Shown: positions 1-9,311 of the stretch, one piece after another
Position numbering within the stretch: the first letter of the stretch is position 1
Layout of the letters: each line of letters opens with the position of its first letter
Source: Chara braunii
Lineage: Eukaryota; Streptophyta; Charophyceae; Charales; Characeae
Assembly (NCBI GenBank): GCA_003427395.1
Contig: BFEA01000201.1
Span: forward strand, 1,441,650 to 1,470,907
Direction of reading: 5' to 3'
Length of the DNA stretch: 29,258 nucleotides
Notes under the pieces: generated by a model
Told to the model about the DNA's origin: nothing
Databases searched by the model: none
Seen by the model: the letters and a program-made list of their open reading frames with translations, nothing else
Made by a program: the position numbers and the translations under genes

Positions 1-858
1 TATTTCAACAGTCACTTGGCGCTTGGTCCATTGGAGCTTATTGCTGTTTTTTTTTTTGTTTTTTTTTTTTTCCCTTCGTAAAATATTTTTTATTACGGCC
101 GCAGTGCTAGAAGAGTCAGACCGTAACCCTCCGGTTGAGCCTCACCTCGACAGACAATAAAAAACTAATGTCTAGAAGCATAAGTTGTTACTCTCACCAA
201 CACCAATATGAACGATATTGGTTTTTTTTTTTTTTATAAACAAAGTCAAGCTGCACTGACCGCGTGTTAGAGCTGCGGTAATGCAGTGCTAACACGCCGC
301 CAGGGGAGGCACAAACAGCGGTGCATCACTAAGCGGCCTAGCGCTGACTGCCCGAAGTTGTTGGCGCTAGAGCTAGGGTTTTGCCCAGGCTAAGGCCACC
401 ATACCTAGTCGACTCTAGTAGCCCACGACGACCATGTTTATGTGTTGTGGATGTGGAGCTTATCCGGCATGCGCTGAGGAGGAGTGTCTGTTGGCGGTGG
501 GTGTGATGTGTTGCGTATAATAAATGGATGACTTGAAGCGCTGGTGAATCTCCCCTGTTTTACGCTATATGCAACCAAGATCAGGGCGCGATTGGCGCTG
601 CTCGTCTCGAATATGGAGCTTTATTTCTCAAACAACGCATTGATATTGCCAAGGTTTTTTCCATCGAGACGGCTGTGAGCTTCCTTGATTAGCACGGATT
701 GGTTTTTCTGCACACTGAGTCTCTTGGCTAGGGGAATTATGGTTTCCCGTACGTCTTGTTCCTTTGCCAAGGAAAACTATATGCTGACTTGCTGAAGACG
801 AGTGGTTTTTTACATCTTGTTTTATTTTATGAGGTTAATAAACTTTGGATTGCCGCTT
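1..858. other. Intergenic DNA with T runs
   Basis: I see no gene here. T-rich runs occur near 46-71 and 221-235. No reading frame of useful length and no RNA gene is recognisable. The right edge is the first copy of an 18-bp direct repeat that flanks the next element. Confidence 0.5.
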
Positions 859-1058
859 TAGTATTAGTTCAAATTTATTTATTTATTTATTATTATTATC
901 TTTCCGAATAGCTCTTGTGTAAAACCCTCTATCCCGGCGGTAGTAAGAGAACCGTCATGATTGAGGGTTTCTCTGTCGGGCTGCTCCATCTATTGGTGGG
1001 GAGCTGCACCTGCTGGAAACCGGGTTTAGCGTCCCATTGATAGTATTAGTTCAAATTT
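859..1058 (-). mobile_element. SINE-like retroposon with 18-bp target-site duplication
   Basis: Positions 859-876 and 1041-1058 carry the same 18-bp sequence (TAGTATTAGTTCAAATTT), a perfect target-site duplication around a 164-bp insert. Read on the minus strand, the insert starts with GGGACGCTAAACCC, forms a bulged hairpin (1012-1030) and a second hairpin (983-1004, GCTCC/GGAGC around a loop containing CCAATAGAT), continues through about 80 bp of unrecognised body, and ends in an AAT/AAAT-rich tail. Long target duplications plus an A-rich tail are what LINE-mediated retroposition leaves. It codes for nothing. The head recurs at 4778, 5286 and 28628. I do not recognise a tRNA, 5S or 7SL ancestor. 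Confidence 0.75.
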
Positions 1059-1684
1059 TTATCTACCTAGGTTTTTTTCATTCACCTCTGTATTGGAGTA
1101 TTACAGGTTGTGTTGCCAATTTTGCGTAATACTTGTAATATGTTGATGATTGATGTTTTTTTGAATTTTTTCGGCTTACGGTTGCCATTTTAGGTAAAAA
1201 TAAAAATCGGATTACATGTAGTTTAGGGATTTCGGGTTCGTTAGGGTTAGGGTTGGTAGTGGGACCTAGGAATTAGTAAAAACCTTAACTAGGAATTTCT
1301 GTTGTTGTGAATTTTACGAAACTTGTGGCACTAGTTGAAACCCTACGTAGGATTTTCGTTGCGGACTTTTTTTGTGCTTTTGGAGAGCGGGAATCGGGGA
1401 TTTGAAAGTGTTTTTTTTTTTGGAAGACAATGGATTTTCGTTGCGGACTTTTTTGGGTGTTTTTTGGAAAGTGCGAATCGGGGATTTGGTAATGTTTTTT
1501 TTTTCTCTGTTGGAAGAAAGTGGTTTTCTACAGGGGAGGGGCTCCACTGGACGACGTGGGATTGGAGACCTTGCGATCCCCGAATCTGCAGTTCTTTGAC
1601 GTTGTATTTTTGCCTTGGGCACTGGGCCCTAATAAAACAACTATTTCTTGTTACAAAAAAAAGGGAACTACCTAAAAAAAACTC
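1059..1684. other. Intergenic DNA with tandem duplication
   Basis: No gene is supported. The stretch holds an 82-bp tandem duplication (listed separately) and ends in A-rich runs just before the LINE remnant. Open frames here follow the duplication and T runs and resemble no protein family. Confidence 0.45.
1351..1514. repeat. 82-bp tandem duplication
   Basis: GATTTTCGTTGCGGACTTTT occurs at 1351 and again at 1433. Both units continue with T runs and then GAATCGGGGATTTG. A degenerate third start may follow near 1520. The units differ mainly in T-run length. Confidence 0.75.
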
Positions 1685-4307
1685 AAACTGCAGATTGTCA
1701 ATCTGGTAAATGAAGTGGTTAAATTGACACGAACGAATCGGGCAAACACGACCATTATTTTTATTGACTTCGAAAAAGCGTATGACTACGTCGACAGGGA
1801 CTTTTTAGACAAATGTTTAGACAAAATGCGCTTCGGTCCCACCTTCAAGCATTGGGTGAGGATTCTACACAGCAATGCCACTACCTGTGTGCAGGTTAAC
1901 GGGTCAGTGACACCTCCTTTTGAGCTTTCCTGGTTATAATGGAAGCACTATCCGCTAACCTGAGACACAATAAGGACCTTACACGAATCAGAATCACTGC
2001 ATCCCAGAGGAGGCGGATGGCCTCTTTGCGGATGACCTCACTATAATGGTGGATGCAAGCGCACATAATATGAAAGAAATGCGGAATCTTATGGATCAGT
2101 TCTGTGGGATGTCTTATATGACAGTTAATTGGGGGAAACATACCGTAGGTTGGTGGTTACATCATCAAGGGGGAAGACCCCCCGAAAACTCGTGAATCTG
2201 CTGGCTCCCCCAAGATGATCCCCTTAGAATCCTAGGGGCGTTAGTTACTGCCAAAGGTAAGCCCGTCACCAATGACGAGTGGTTGGCAGGGCCGGCGCAA
2301 GCCAAACTCGCGGGGTGGAAAAACAAGCATACATCAATATTCGGGCGGGCCCTTGTCATAAATAATGTGGTACAAGCCACACTTTAGTACAAAGCCATAT
2401 TATGACCCTTGAGTAATAGAGGGCTCAAGACGCTGAAACGGCAGCTGACGGCCTTTCTCTGGAAATGGGATAGTGATAATTCTCGCGCCATTAGTCGAGT
2501 TGCTTGGGAGTCCGTGATTCAGCCCAAGGCTGGTGGGTGGTTGAGAATTGTGGACCGTTCCACACAGTTTCAAGCCCTCAGCTTTCGTTGGCTCCAACAC
2601 CTTATTTTCACTTTAGCCTCCCCTTGGGTCCCCCTAGCTTTGGCACAAATTGCGGCCCTAGCACCAGAGGCCCCACCCGAGACTGACCCCTTGGTGTGGC
2701 TTGAGGATAGGTATTGGAAGCTACCAAGGAAGTACAGGAATGGGGACCCCACAGACGAGCAATGGCTGCACCTCCTACGAGCATGGAGGAAACTTTCCCC
2801 TCCCGATCGTTCGGAACCAGAAAGGTGGGAGGAAATAGTCAGACAACCATTGTTTGGTAACAGACTGATCACGGACTCCACGGGCCACGTGAGGTGTAGT
2901 TCGGACCCCCCATGGAAAGGTTGGGTGAAGCATGAGGCCCGAAGGGTGGGTAACCTTTAGGACACGAACGCGGGAGAGTGGAAGAGCGCCGAGAGTATGC
3001 GTAGATGGTTGCGATATTGCCACTTCACAAAGTCAACACTAGATGAGCTCATTGAAAACTTCCCCCTCCACTGGTATTTCATCCTTCGGAAAGACCCTCG
3101 TTTAGAAGAAGAAGACTCGGTAGGGCTACCCGACCACGAACAACAAGTTGGTCTAGTGCACTTAGCAGAACAAACATAAGTGTTGATTGAAGGTTTCTCC
3201 ATCTAGGAGAATGGCCAACTACGAGGGAGCCGTCAACCCTTCTTCTGGAAGGAGAAAAAGGAAATATACCGAGTCAAAGTGATGGGTGAAGGAAGAGGTT
3301 GGAGGGCCTATCGACCAATGACCCCGATTGAGGACCTTCCCCTCGATCCCCATGAATGATGTTGGTCCCAGAAAGGCCCAAGATGGGTGGGGAAGGAAAA
3401 TACGATATCATTAACCAGCCTAAAGACCAAGTGTGTATACCGAATGCTCAGACCCAAACACAGTCTGCGTGACTTCGTAGAAGACAGATGGTATCGTCAC
3501 CTCAACATAGACCGTGGCCTGCTCAAGCCAATAAAGTGGTTTGGTGAATATGGGAAGAGACCGGCAAAAAACTCTACCCTACAATGGCAAATCGTGCACC
3601 GGTTAGAGCAACAGGGGCGGGCACTGCCATGGTGCCACAAGTGCCTTCAAGGCTACCCCGAAAGAAAGCGCTCTGAGACGATCGAGCATATCTTCCTTCA
3701 GTGCCCATCAGTCGTATTACTATGGAGGTGGTGGGACAGGATTTGGCGGCACATGGTGCCAAACTCCTTACGGTCATTGGACAGGAGAGCCTTACTCCTG
3801 GGACACTACCCCCAGATTCGCGGGAACACATTCGAAGAAAACATGTTCCACCTGGGTAGACGCGGTGTTCTACGGGTAATATGGTAGAGAAGGTGCATTT
3901 TGGGAATTGAGGGAGCATGGGTGTAAGACGGGGAGGTCACAGAGCAACTACGACTTTTAGTACAATACGAGATTACATCCCAGTGGCGGGCGACTAAGGC
4001 AAAACTAAACCAAGTATATACCAGGGGCGATATCAATAAAATCATTTCCCAGTTCTGTGAAGACTGGTTGGGAAGGAAGAGGGAGGGATGGGTGGCGAAG
4101 GTGTGTTGGGCATGAGATGGGCAAACAAGACACTCGTCAGAGGAGGAGGTGGGGCAACAGACAAAGTTTGAAAGGGACTACCAACTGCATTTTCATGAGT
4201 GGACAAAAGTTGACCCTAGGGACCCGTTACGACCAGCCCAGGATTTTATAGACCTCTTCCCCCCTCACCCGTGGTCCCTGGAAGAAATTCTACTTGACTC
4301 TACCTAA
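1685..4307 (+). pseudogene. Decayed L1-type LINE ORF2 (reverse transcriptase to zf-RVT)
   Basis: This is the 3' part of a non-LTR retrotransposon polyprotein. Codons 1685-1939 encode reverse transcriptase motif A (IIFIDFEKAYD) and the following FGPTFKHWVRILHSN segment. A frame change follows. From 2004 a single frame then runs to the TAA at 4305, with FADDL (catalytic motif C) at about 2025, a thumb-like segment (LGALVTAKGKP, about 2232), a PKAGGWLRI motif (about 2524) and a zf-RVT-like motif (CHKC with EHIFLQCP, about 3630-3710). The C-terminal end reads DFIDLFPPHPWSLEEILL before the stop. Ten in-frame stops interrupt it (2193, 2385, 2403, 2958, 3177, 3204, 3357, 3885, 3924, 4113). Motif B (the QGCPLSP region) is missing near 1935, and endonuclease and ORF1 are absent, so the copy is 5'-truncated and cannot work. 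Confidence 0.9.
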
Positions 4308-4777
4308 ATAAGGCTCGTCCGCCCGACGCTATCTACAACGAAGACGAGCGTCTCCCAAAATTCCTGCAAGAACGACAATTGAAGCCCCAAGGAGAATGTT
4401 GGGTCCAGTTCCCAGAGTAGATGTGAGGAAACACAGTTGGGTCGGGTGAGGAAATGGAAGGAGGCTACCACTGGTGCCCCCCAGTGGCTCCTTCCGTTTC
4501 CTGAGCCAACAGGACCGATCTTCTCGTTTCCTCTGGAACTTCCAAAGGAATTTGAGCCTACTTCTCAGTGGGGAAAGATGTATGCAAGGGACGCTGAACC
4601 CAGTGTTCAGCAAAAAAAACAGTTGGGATTGGGGTTGTTTGGGGAGCGAGTTCAATAAGCCTGCTCAGTCAATCCCCCAGGTTCCAGGACAATCAATTCT
4701 GGCAGGATCCTCCCACAATTGTTTTTCTGATGTTTTTCTGATGTTTTTCTGATGTCTTCCAAATTCAGTCTGTACAT
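4308..4777 (+). other. Probable LINE 3' untranslated region
   Basis: This follows the terminal stop of the LINE frame without another coding signal. It carries a perfect 7-bp hairpin at 4593-4611 (GCTGAAC/GTTCAGC) directly followed by A8, and a weaker look-alike near 4398-4415. It also holds three 11-bp repeats (4721-4753). Assignment to the LINE rests on position only; the true LINE end could be the A run at 4612 or the one at 4893-4912. Confidence 0.4.
4721..4753. repeat. Three 11-bp tandem repeats
   Basis: GTTTTTCTGAT is repeated three times without change. Confidence 0.85.
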
Positions 4778-4912
4778 GGGACGCTGGACCCGTTTTCCAG
4801 CAGTTGATGCTCCCCACCAATAGATGGAGCCTCTCCCCAGATGGTAGTGTTGTCTGCTCACCAGCACCTCTAACATCGGCGGGGGGGTGTTAAAAAAAAA
4901 ATAAAAAAAAAT
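4778..4912 (+). mobile_element. Two-hairpin element with A-rich tail
   Basis: The head GGGACGCTGGACCC begins hairpin 1 (4783-4801, GCTGGA/TCCAGC). After a 7-nt spacer comes hairpin 2 (4809-4830, GCTCC/GGAGC, loop CCACCAATAGAT). About 60 bp of unrecognised body follows and then an A-rich tail at 4893-4912. The order and spacing match the minus-strand copy at 859-1058. No clear target duplication is visible, and it may instead be the 3' end of the LINE just upstream. Confidence 0.6.
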
Positions 4913-5053
4913 CAACCAATGGACCCTCGCTGCACTGCTCTCCAAATGTGCAAAATGAGACCGAATTCTCTACGAGAACATGGAAAGATACATTGCCATA
5001 TTTTTTGTCATTTGTGCATGTGTGTGTCGAGACCCATTGGTTGTTTTTTCTTG

Positions 5054-5141
5054 GGAGGACGCATCTGGTTGATTAAGAGATATCTCATTGCGGGCATGGG
5101 AGGGCGCATGAGGTTGATTCAAAGATATCTCATCGTGGGCA
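5054..5141. repeat. 45-bp direct repeat, two copies
   Basis: Units start at 5054 and 5099. Both contain GCATNNGGTTGATT, then AGATATCTCAT, and end GGGCA. They differ at several positions. Confidence 0.8.
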
Positions 5142-5257
5142 GGCAGATCCATAAAGAGAGATTCGAGCTAACGTCTGCATTGCAGCAATTCATGGGTGTA
5201 CTATACACCAACTGAGCTTTTTTTTTTTCTTCTTCAAAAAACAATATTATTCTCTCA

Positions 5258-5341
5258 TTTTTTTTTTATTTTTTTATTTTTTAATGCTCCAATCTATTCG
5301 TGGGGAGCAGCACGTGCTGGGAACTGGGCCCAGCGTCCCTT
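5258..5341 (-). mobile_element. Two-hairpin element head joined to A-rich tail
   Basis: On the minus strand, AGGGACGCTGGGCCC starts hairpin 1 (5316-5334, GCTGGG/CCCAGC). A 7-nt spacer leads to hairpin 2 (5286-5308, GCTCC/GGAGC with loop similar to CCACGAATAGAT). An A-rich tail (T-rich on the plus strand, about 5258-5282) follows almost at once. The body seen in other copies is missing, so the head is either a short form or was joined directly to the tail. Confidence 0.6.
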
Positions 5342-5826
5342 ATAATTGGAATACATTGATGATTGATGAAAATTTGGGATGATTCAGGAACACTTCAGGA
5401 TGATTGAGATAATAAGTTAGAGATTGAAGCTGACTATTCAGAGTGCTTATCTACTCATATCTCACATACTACCCTAACCCTAATCTCAGATATCCATATC
5501 AACCAGCCAGTCTCTACCGAGCCAATACTGTATGCTAACCAAGCCTCTACCTGGTCTCACACCCCAATCTAGCTAGGTTACGGGGCAGCGCCACCCACCC
5601 CAGCGCCGACCCTCGTCGGCCAGATTGTAGCCTTTGGTCAAATATTGTAATTGCCTTCCACCCTCAGCAATCCCCATATCTCTATCCATGGCCTCAAGCT
5701 CCTATGAAGGTTACAAGGCGATGCCCCAACACCGACCAGCGTCGTTCTGGATGCTACTCAACCTGGGCAAGAACACAATAAAAACCCAATTAGGAAATCA
5801 GCTAGACTAGAATGTAACCTAAGAAT
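5342..5826. other. Intergenic DNA, no gene seen
   Basis: No coding signal. A perfect 6-bp hairpin, GCCGAC/GTCGGC, lies near 5606-5621. Two CCCTAA-like units near 5470 are too few to mean a telomeric array. Confidence 0.4.
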
Positions 5827-6613
5827 TCAGATCTGATAATAGTGGGATCTTGAGCAAACAACCAACCTGATGATGATGTTGATGATGTTGATGATGTTGA
5901 TGCTGCTGCTGCTGATGATACTTGATGTTGATTGACCCCTGTCCACCCCTCCTCCCCACTTACCACCCCTCCTCTCCTTTGCGGCCTCCACTAAAGAGAA
6001 CCACACTGTTGTTGAACGGTTCCTCACAACCCCAACAATAGGAAAGCCTCCCTCTACCCTAGTACTCTCCTCAAAGAAGGTTGTTCCCCCTAAAAGCCTA
6101 CCTCAAGCTATCTTTGCCCTACTCTGCCACAGCTAGTAGATGATGTTCCGCCTTCCATCTCTCCCAGCCTCAGAGTTAGACAGTCCCCCTTATCCGCCCT
6201 TATTCCCTATAGGCAAACACTTCCCATCTTGTGTTTCCCCTGCAGAAAAGAGCTCTCCCCACTCAATCCATCTTGCCCTCCACGTCAGCAACCTTGTGGG
6301 GAGGATTTTTACAACCTCAAGTATAGAAAAGAACAGGGAAATAAGAATTGAGAGGTTGATGATGATGATGATGATGGTTGATGAAGCTGATGAGAATGGA
6401 AAACTCAATGAGATGATGATGGCGATAACTGCTCTAGGATGAAGAAACTGTTGAATAGGTTAATGAGAAGAAGCAGCGCACTGATGAGGAAGACCCACCG
6501 CACCCTGATGATGTCAACAATCAATTTGAAGATGACGAAAAGCGCCATGCGGAATCATTGAATTTACGATGCCCTAGAAGAGCGCGATGGTGACAGCAGC
6601 ACACTGTGCAATG

Positions 6614-6645
<32 letters not shown>

Positions 6646-6780
6646 GCCATTGTGCTATGAGTGCACAGTAGCATGAAGAAGATGATGATGATCAATATCA
6701 CAGGGAACAAAAATGTTGATGAAGATAATAGCCGCCCAACTACAATACTGAGATGATGATAATCTGCAAGAGACAAAACA
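5827..6780. repeat. GAT/ATG-rich simple-sequence region
   Basis: Runs of GATGAT with GTTGAT variants occur near 5870-5930, 6356-6375 and 6681-6692, separated by CT-rich stretches. A pure T run of 28 lies at 6618-6645. Open frames here are translations of these repeats and show no domain. Confidence 0.6.
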
Positions 6781-6803
6781 AACAATAGAACAAGGAAACA
6801 GCC

Positions 6804-6942
6804 TGATGAAGAGTTGTTCCCCTAATGATGACCTCCCTGATGAAGAGCAACTCCCCTAATGATGACCTCCTTGATGAAGACCAGCTCCCCTAATGATGAC
6901 CTTCTTGATGAAGAACAGTTGCATCCCAGATGATGACCTCCC
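6804..6942. repeat. 34-bp minisatellite, four copies
   Basis: TGATGAAGA recurs at 6804, 6838, 6872 and 6906, exactly 34 bp apart. Each unit carries a CCCCTAATGATGACCT-like segment, degraded in the last one. 34 is not a multiple of three, so this is not a coding repeat. Confidence 0.85.
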
Positions 6943-7381
6943 TGTCGATAATGATGGGCAGCGCTGTGATGATGCTGACGAATAGCTCCCTGATGATCTC
7001 CCTCCACACACTCCAATCGTATGATAACCTTCGCACTTTGCACTCCATTCTAGTATGTCGTCCAACACACTTCAGTCTCCATGGGGTTAACTCCACGTTC
7101 CTCCACTGACTGTTGGCTTGCGCCAACTCGCTTGAGCAAATACAGCCTCCTGCTGGGGCGTTGGCTATGTAGTACTTCATGCGGAAGTCACCAGAAGAAT
7201 GATCGAGCAGCAGCTTTCGCCACCACTCTCCCTTCTTCCTGTGACTCAGATCAGATGCCACGTCAGCCCGTGACGTGGTGTGGCCTAGCACCTCTGGTTT
7301 CTGCCCGTGCGTCAAGCGCCACCTCCTACCCCCTCACCACATCACCATCATGCTGGCCCACTCGTGTTTACCCATCAGCAG
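6943..7381. other. Intergenic DNA, no gene seen
   Basis: The stretch between the 34-bp and 25-bp minisatellites has no recognisable gene. Overlapping open frames on both strands show no domain. Confidence 0.35.
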
Positions 7382-7581
7382 CCAGCGCCTCGCCCCGTGA
7401 AAGCTGCCAGCGTCTCGCCACGTGTGAAAAACCAGCGCCTCGTCCCTCTCAAAAGGCCAGAGCCTCGCCACCTGTCAGCAACCAGCGTCTCGCGACTCGT
7501 GAGCAACCAGCGCCATGCCTCCCAAACGCGACCAGCGCCTCGCCGCCATCGCACAGCCAGCGCCTCGCCCGCCCATGGGGC
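7382..7581. repeat. 25-bp minisatellite, block 1 (8 units)
   Basis: The unit start CCAGCGCCTCGCC, or a close variant, falls at 7382, 7407, 7432, 7457, 7482, 7507, 7532 and 7557, a strict 25-bp period. The second half of each unit is specific to that unit. The period is not a multiple of three, which argues against the long open frames here being proteins. Confidence 0.9.
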
Positions 7582-7627
7582 AGAAGTCTCATGATCCCCC
7601 CTATGTCGAGCAATCCCTGATTGGTTG

Positions 7628-7782
7628 CCAGCGCCTCGCCCCGTGAAAGCTGCCAGCGCCTCGCCTCGTCCCTCTCAAAAGGCCAGCGCCTCGCCACCTG
7701 TCGGCAGCCAGCTCCTCGCCACTCGTGAGCAACCAGCGCCAAGCCTCCTAACCGCGACCAGCGCCTCGCCGCCATCACGCAG
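7628..7782. repeat. 25-bp minisatellite, block 2 (6 units)
   Basis: Unit starts fall at 7628, 7653, 7683, 7708, 7733 and 7758. The unit-specific halves appear in the same order as in block 1 (CCGTGAAAGCTG first), with most of unit 2 missing and one fused 30-bp unit. Block 2 is therefore a duplicate of block 1 offset by 246 bp, not an independent array. Confidence 0.85.
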
Positions 7783-8152
7783 CTCGGATTTGGCAGGTGG
7801 GACATGGCCCTGCCTTCCCTCTTCTCTCAATTTCTTATTAGGCCAGCCTGAGTAGGTAGCTCGATGATGGCAAAGCGGTAATATTGATTCTTCTCAGGAT
7901 ACTGGAACAATGTAGTTTCCTAATCAGGCCCATGAGACAAGGAACCATCACTGAGATTAGAGGTCTTCAGCAAGGGTGGACATCCTTTGGACATCCCTTA
8001 AAATTGGAAGGATATAGGGTCTCGCGGCACGGCGCGCGAAACGAGTTCATCTGCCCACGAAAGGTGGCAAAATACACTCGTTACTATTTATAGCAAACCT
8101 TGAACCTGGCCATTTTCTGTAGGAAGATGCAGTCATTTCGTTTTTTCTTTCG
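7783..8152. other. Intergenic DNA, no gene seen
   Basis: No gene, RNA or clear repeat is visible apart from a short CTTCTCTCAATTTC segment near 7830 that resembles sequence next to the poly-T runs at 8862 and 27851. Confidence 0.4.
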
Positions 8153-8224
8153 TGTCCCGTGACCCCCCAAGAAGATTAGCATGGCCCCTGCGCAAGGATG
8201 ACACGCATAAATTGAGAAAAGGTC
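8153..8224 (+). pseudogene. U6 snRNA retropseudogene
   Basis: AAGAAGATTAGCATGG followed by CCCCTGCGCAAGGATGACAC and a slightly changed AAATTGAGAAAAGGTC match the 3' two-thirds of U6 snRNA, the catalytic RNA of the spliceosome. Upstream GTCCCGTGACC resembles the U6 5' stem-loop, but the segment containing the ACAGA box has been lost. An A-rich tract (8227-8248) follows directly instead of the normal T terminator. The internal deletion and A-rich tail point to a copy made by LINE machinery rather than a working gene. No plant U6 upstream element is visible. Confidence 0.85.
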
Positions 8225-8330
8225 TTTAAAAAAAAAGAAAAAAAAGGGGACCACAGTGGGACCATAAACACAGCACTTTTCCCCCCCAAAAAAGAAGAAA
8301 AGAAAAAGAAAGGCACCACAGCACGACAAA

Positions 8331-8495
8331 ACAGTTGGTAAGGCACGCGAGTGGCATTCAGGAGGTCTTGGGTTCAATCGCCATTGGCCTCATAGACCTT
8401 CCTGGGCATGCTTGGCGCTCCTCCCCCCAAGTGGCATTGAGCAGAGACTGCTGATGCCCCTCAGGAGGGGTCCTGATGCTACTGGCAAGATATTT
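8331..8495 (+). mobile_element. tRNA-related SINE (plus-strand copy)
   Basis: AGTTGGTAAGGC resembles a tRNA D-arm/A-box and GGGTTCAATCGCC a T-arm/B-box, about 45 bp apart as in Pol III internal promoters. The body (CCTTCCTGGGCATGCTTGGC, then GGCATTGAGCAGAGACTGCT and CCTGATGCTACTGGC) matches the minus-strand copy at 8990-9311. The anticodon arm does not pair, so it is not a functional tRNA. Confidence 0.75.
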
Positions 8496-8741
8496 GACAG
8501 GTTAGCCTTTTTTCTTTATAGAGGCCAGTAGCATCTGGAGCAGTAGGCCGTGGGTGTCCTGGAATATGAGACCACCTCCCATCCCATCCTCATGTCAATA
8601 CTCCTACCGCACCCCCTATCCCACTATCCTACCTCAGTGTGACCAGCACTCAGGTCCATTTCCCTACTAATGGGCAGGCTACTTGCCCGAAAGGTCACCC
8701 TTTTTATTAAAAAAAAAAAAACAAACGAAAAGGAAAGTAAC
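8496..8741. other. Intergenic DNA with A run
   Basis: No gene. GGGCAGGCTACTTGCCC forms a small hairpin near 8669-8685, and an A run follows at 8709-8721. Confidence 0.35.
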
Positions 8742-8775
8742 ATCACTCCCCACCAATAGATGGAGCAGCCCGACA
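8742..8775 (+). repeat. Fragment of the two-hairpin element
   Basis: ACTCCCCACCAATAGATGGAGC is hairpin 2 of the dispersed element, and the following AGCCCGACAG matches the copy at 859-1058. Hairpin 1 is absent. An A-rich stretch lies just upstream. Confidence 0.7.
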
Positions 8776-8861
8776 GCCAAGGCCTTAATTCTGGGCCAAG
8801 GTCCCATTAGCAAAAAGGATAGGATCGAGCTCGTGAATTCTGGATGTGTGAAGCAGAGATT

Positions 8862-8915
8862 TTTTTTTTTTTTTTTAAAGCTATATTCTTCTCTCAATTT
8901 CACCTCACACTACCT
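8862..8915 (-). repeat. Probable 3' end of a retroposon (poly-T on plus strand)
   Basis: A T run is followed by AAAGCTATATTC and TTCTCTCAATTTCAC. The same two segments follow the T26 run at 27851. On the minus strand this reads as a shared 3' end joined to a poly-A tail. Confidence 0.5.
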
Positions 8916-8989
8916 ACCTACCACTACTCCTAATTGTAGGCATACGGGGAACCCCGTTCGCCAGAACCGTGTTCACGAGAGAACATGCG

Positions 8990-9311
8990 GGGGCTGCTCC
9001 CGACCTGCAGGTGGGCGATACCGGCCAGGGGACAGCCGGTAGCATCAGGGACCATGCCAACAGGACCAATCCCGGACAGCCGGTAGCATCAGGGACCATG
9101 CCAACAGGACCAATCCCTGTGCCTCCCCTCAGGTCCCCTCCCCTATGAACATCAGCAGACTCTGCTAAATGCCAATCGGGGGACCCAGTGGTCTATCTCT
9201 AGGTGGCGGGCGCCAAGCATGCCCAGGAAGGTACATGAGGCTAATGGGGATTGAACCCACGACCTCCTGAATGCCACTTGCGAGCCTTACCAACTGAGTT
9301 AGGCCGCTGGA
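8990..9311 (-). mobile_element. tRNA-related SINE (minus-strand copy)
   Basis: On the minus strand, from 9311 inward, CTAACTCAGTTGGTAAGGC (D-arm/A-box-like) is followed by GTGGGTTCAATCCCCAT, which forms a good T-arm stem and B-box, and then CCTTCCTGGGCATGCTTGGC as in the copy at 8331. The body diverges in the middle but GGCATTTAGCAGAGTCTGCT and CTGATGCTACCGGC are shared. The distal part contains a 44-bp tandem duplication. The head pairs better than that of the other copy but still lacks a proper anticodon stem. Confidence 0.75.
9031..9118. repeat. 44-bp tandem duplication inside the SINE
   Basis: GACAGCCGGTAGCATCAGGG starts at 9031 and 9075. The two units are nearly identical, so the duplication is recent compared with the SINE itself. 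Confidence 0.9.

Noticed and set aside
1239-1256. TTAGGGTTAGGG, possible interstitial telomere
   Set aside because: Only two units are present, and they do not match the usual plant TTTAGGG unit; the CCCTAA pair near 5470 is equally short.
5870-6960. Hammerhead ribozyme cores suggested by repeated CTGATGA
   Set aside because: The required GAAA box and flanking helices are absent; the motif comes from GAT repeats.
6804-7782. CRISPR-like array
   Set aside because: Repeats are contiguous minisatellite units without unique spacers of constant length, in a eukaryotic context.
7081-7855. Open frames rich in Ala, Ser, Pro and Arg
   Set aside because: They translate a 25-bp minisatellite whose period is not a multiple of three; several frames are open at once.
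9245-9311. Functional tRNA gene on the minus strand
   Set aside because: The T-arm pairs, but the anticodon arm and acceptor stem do not, and the sequence continues into a SINE body shared with 8331-8495.
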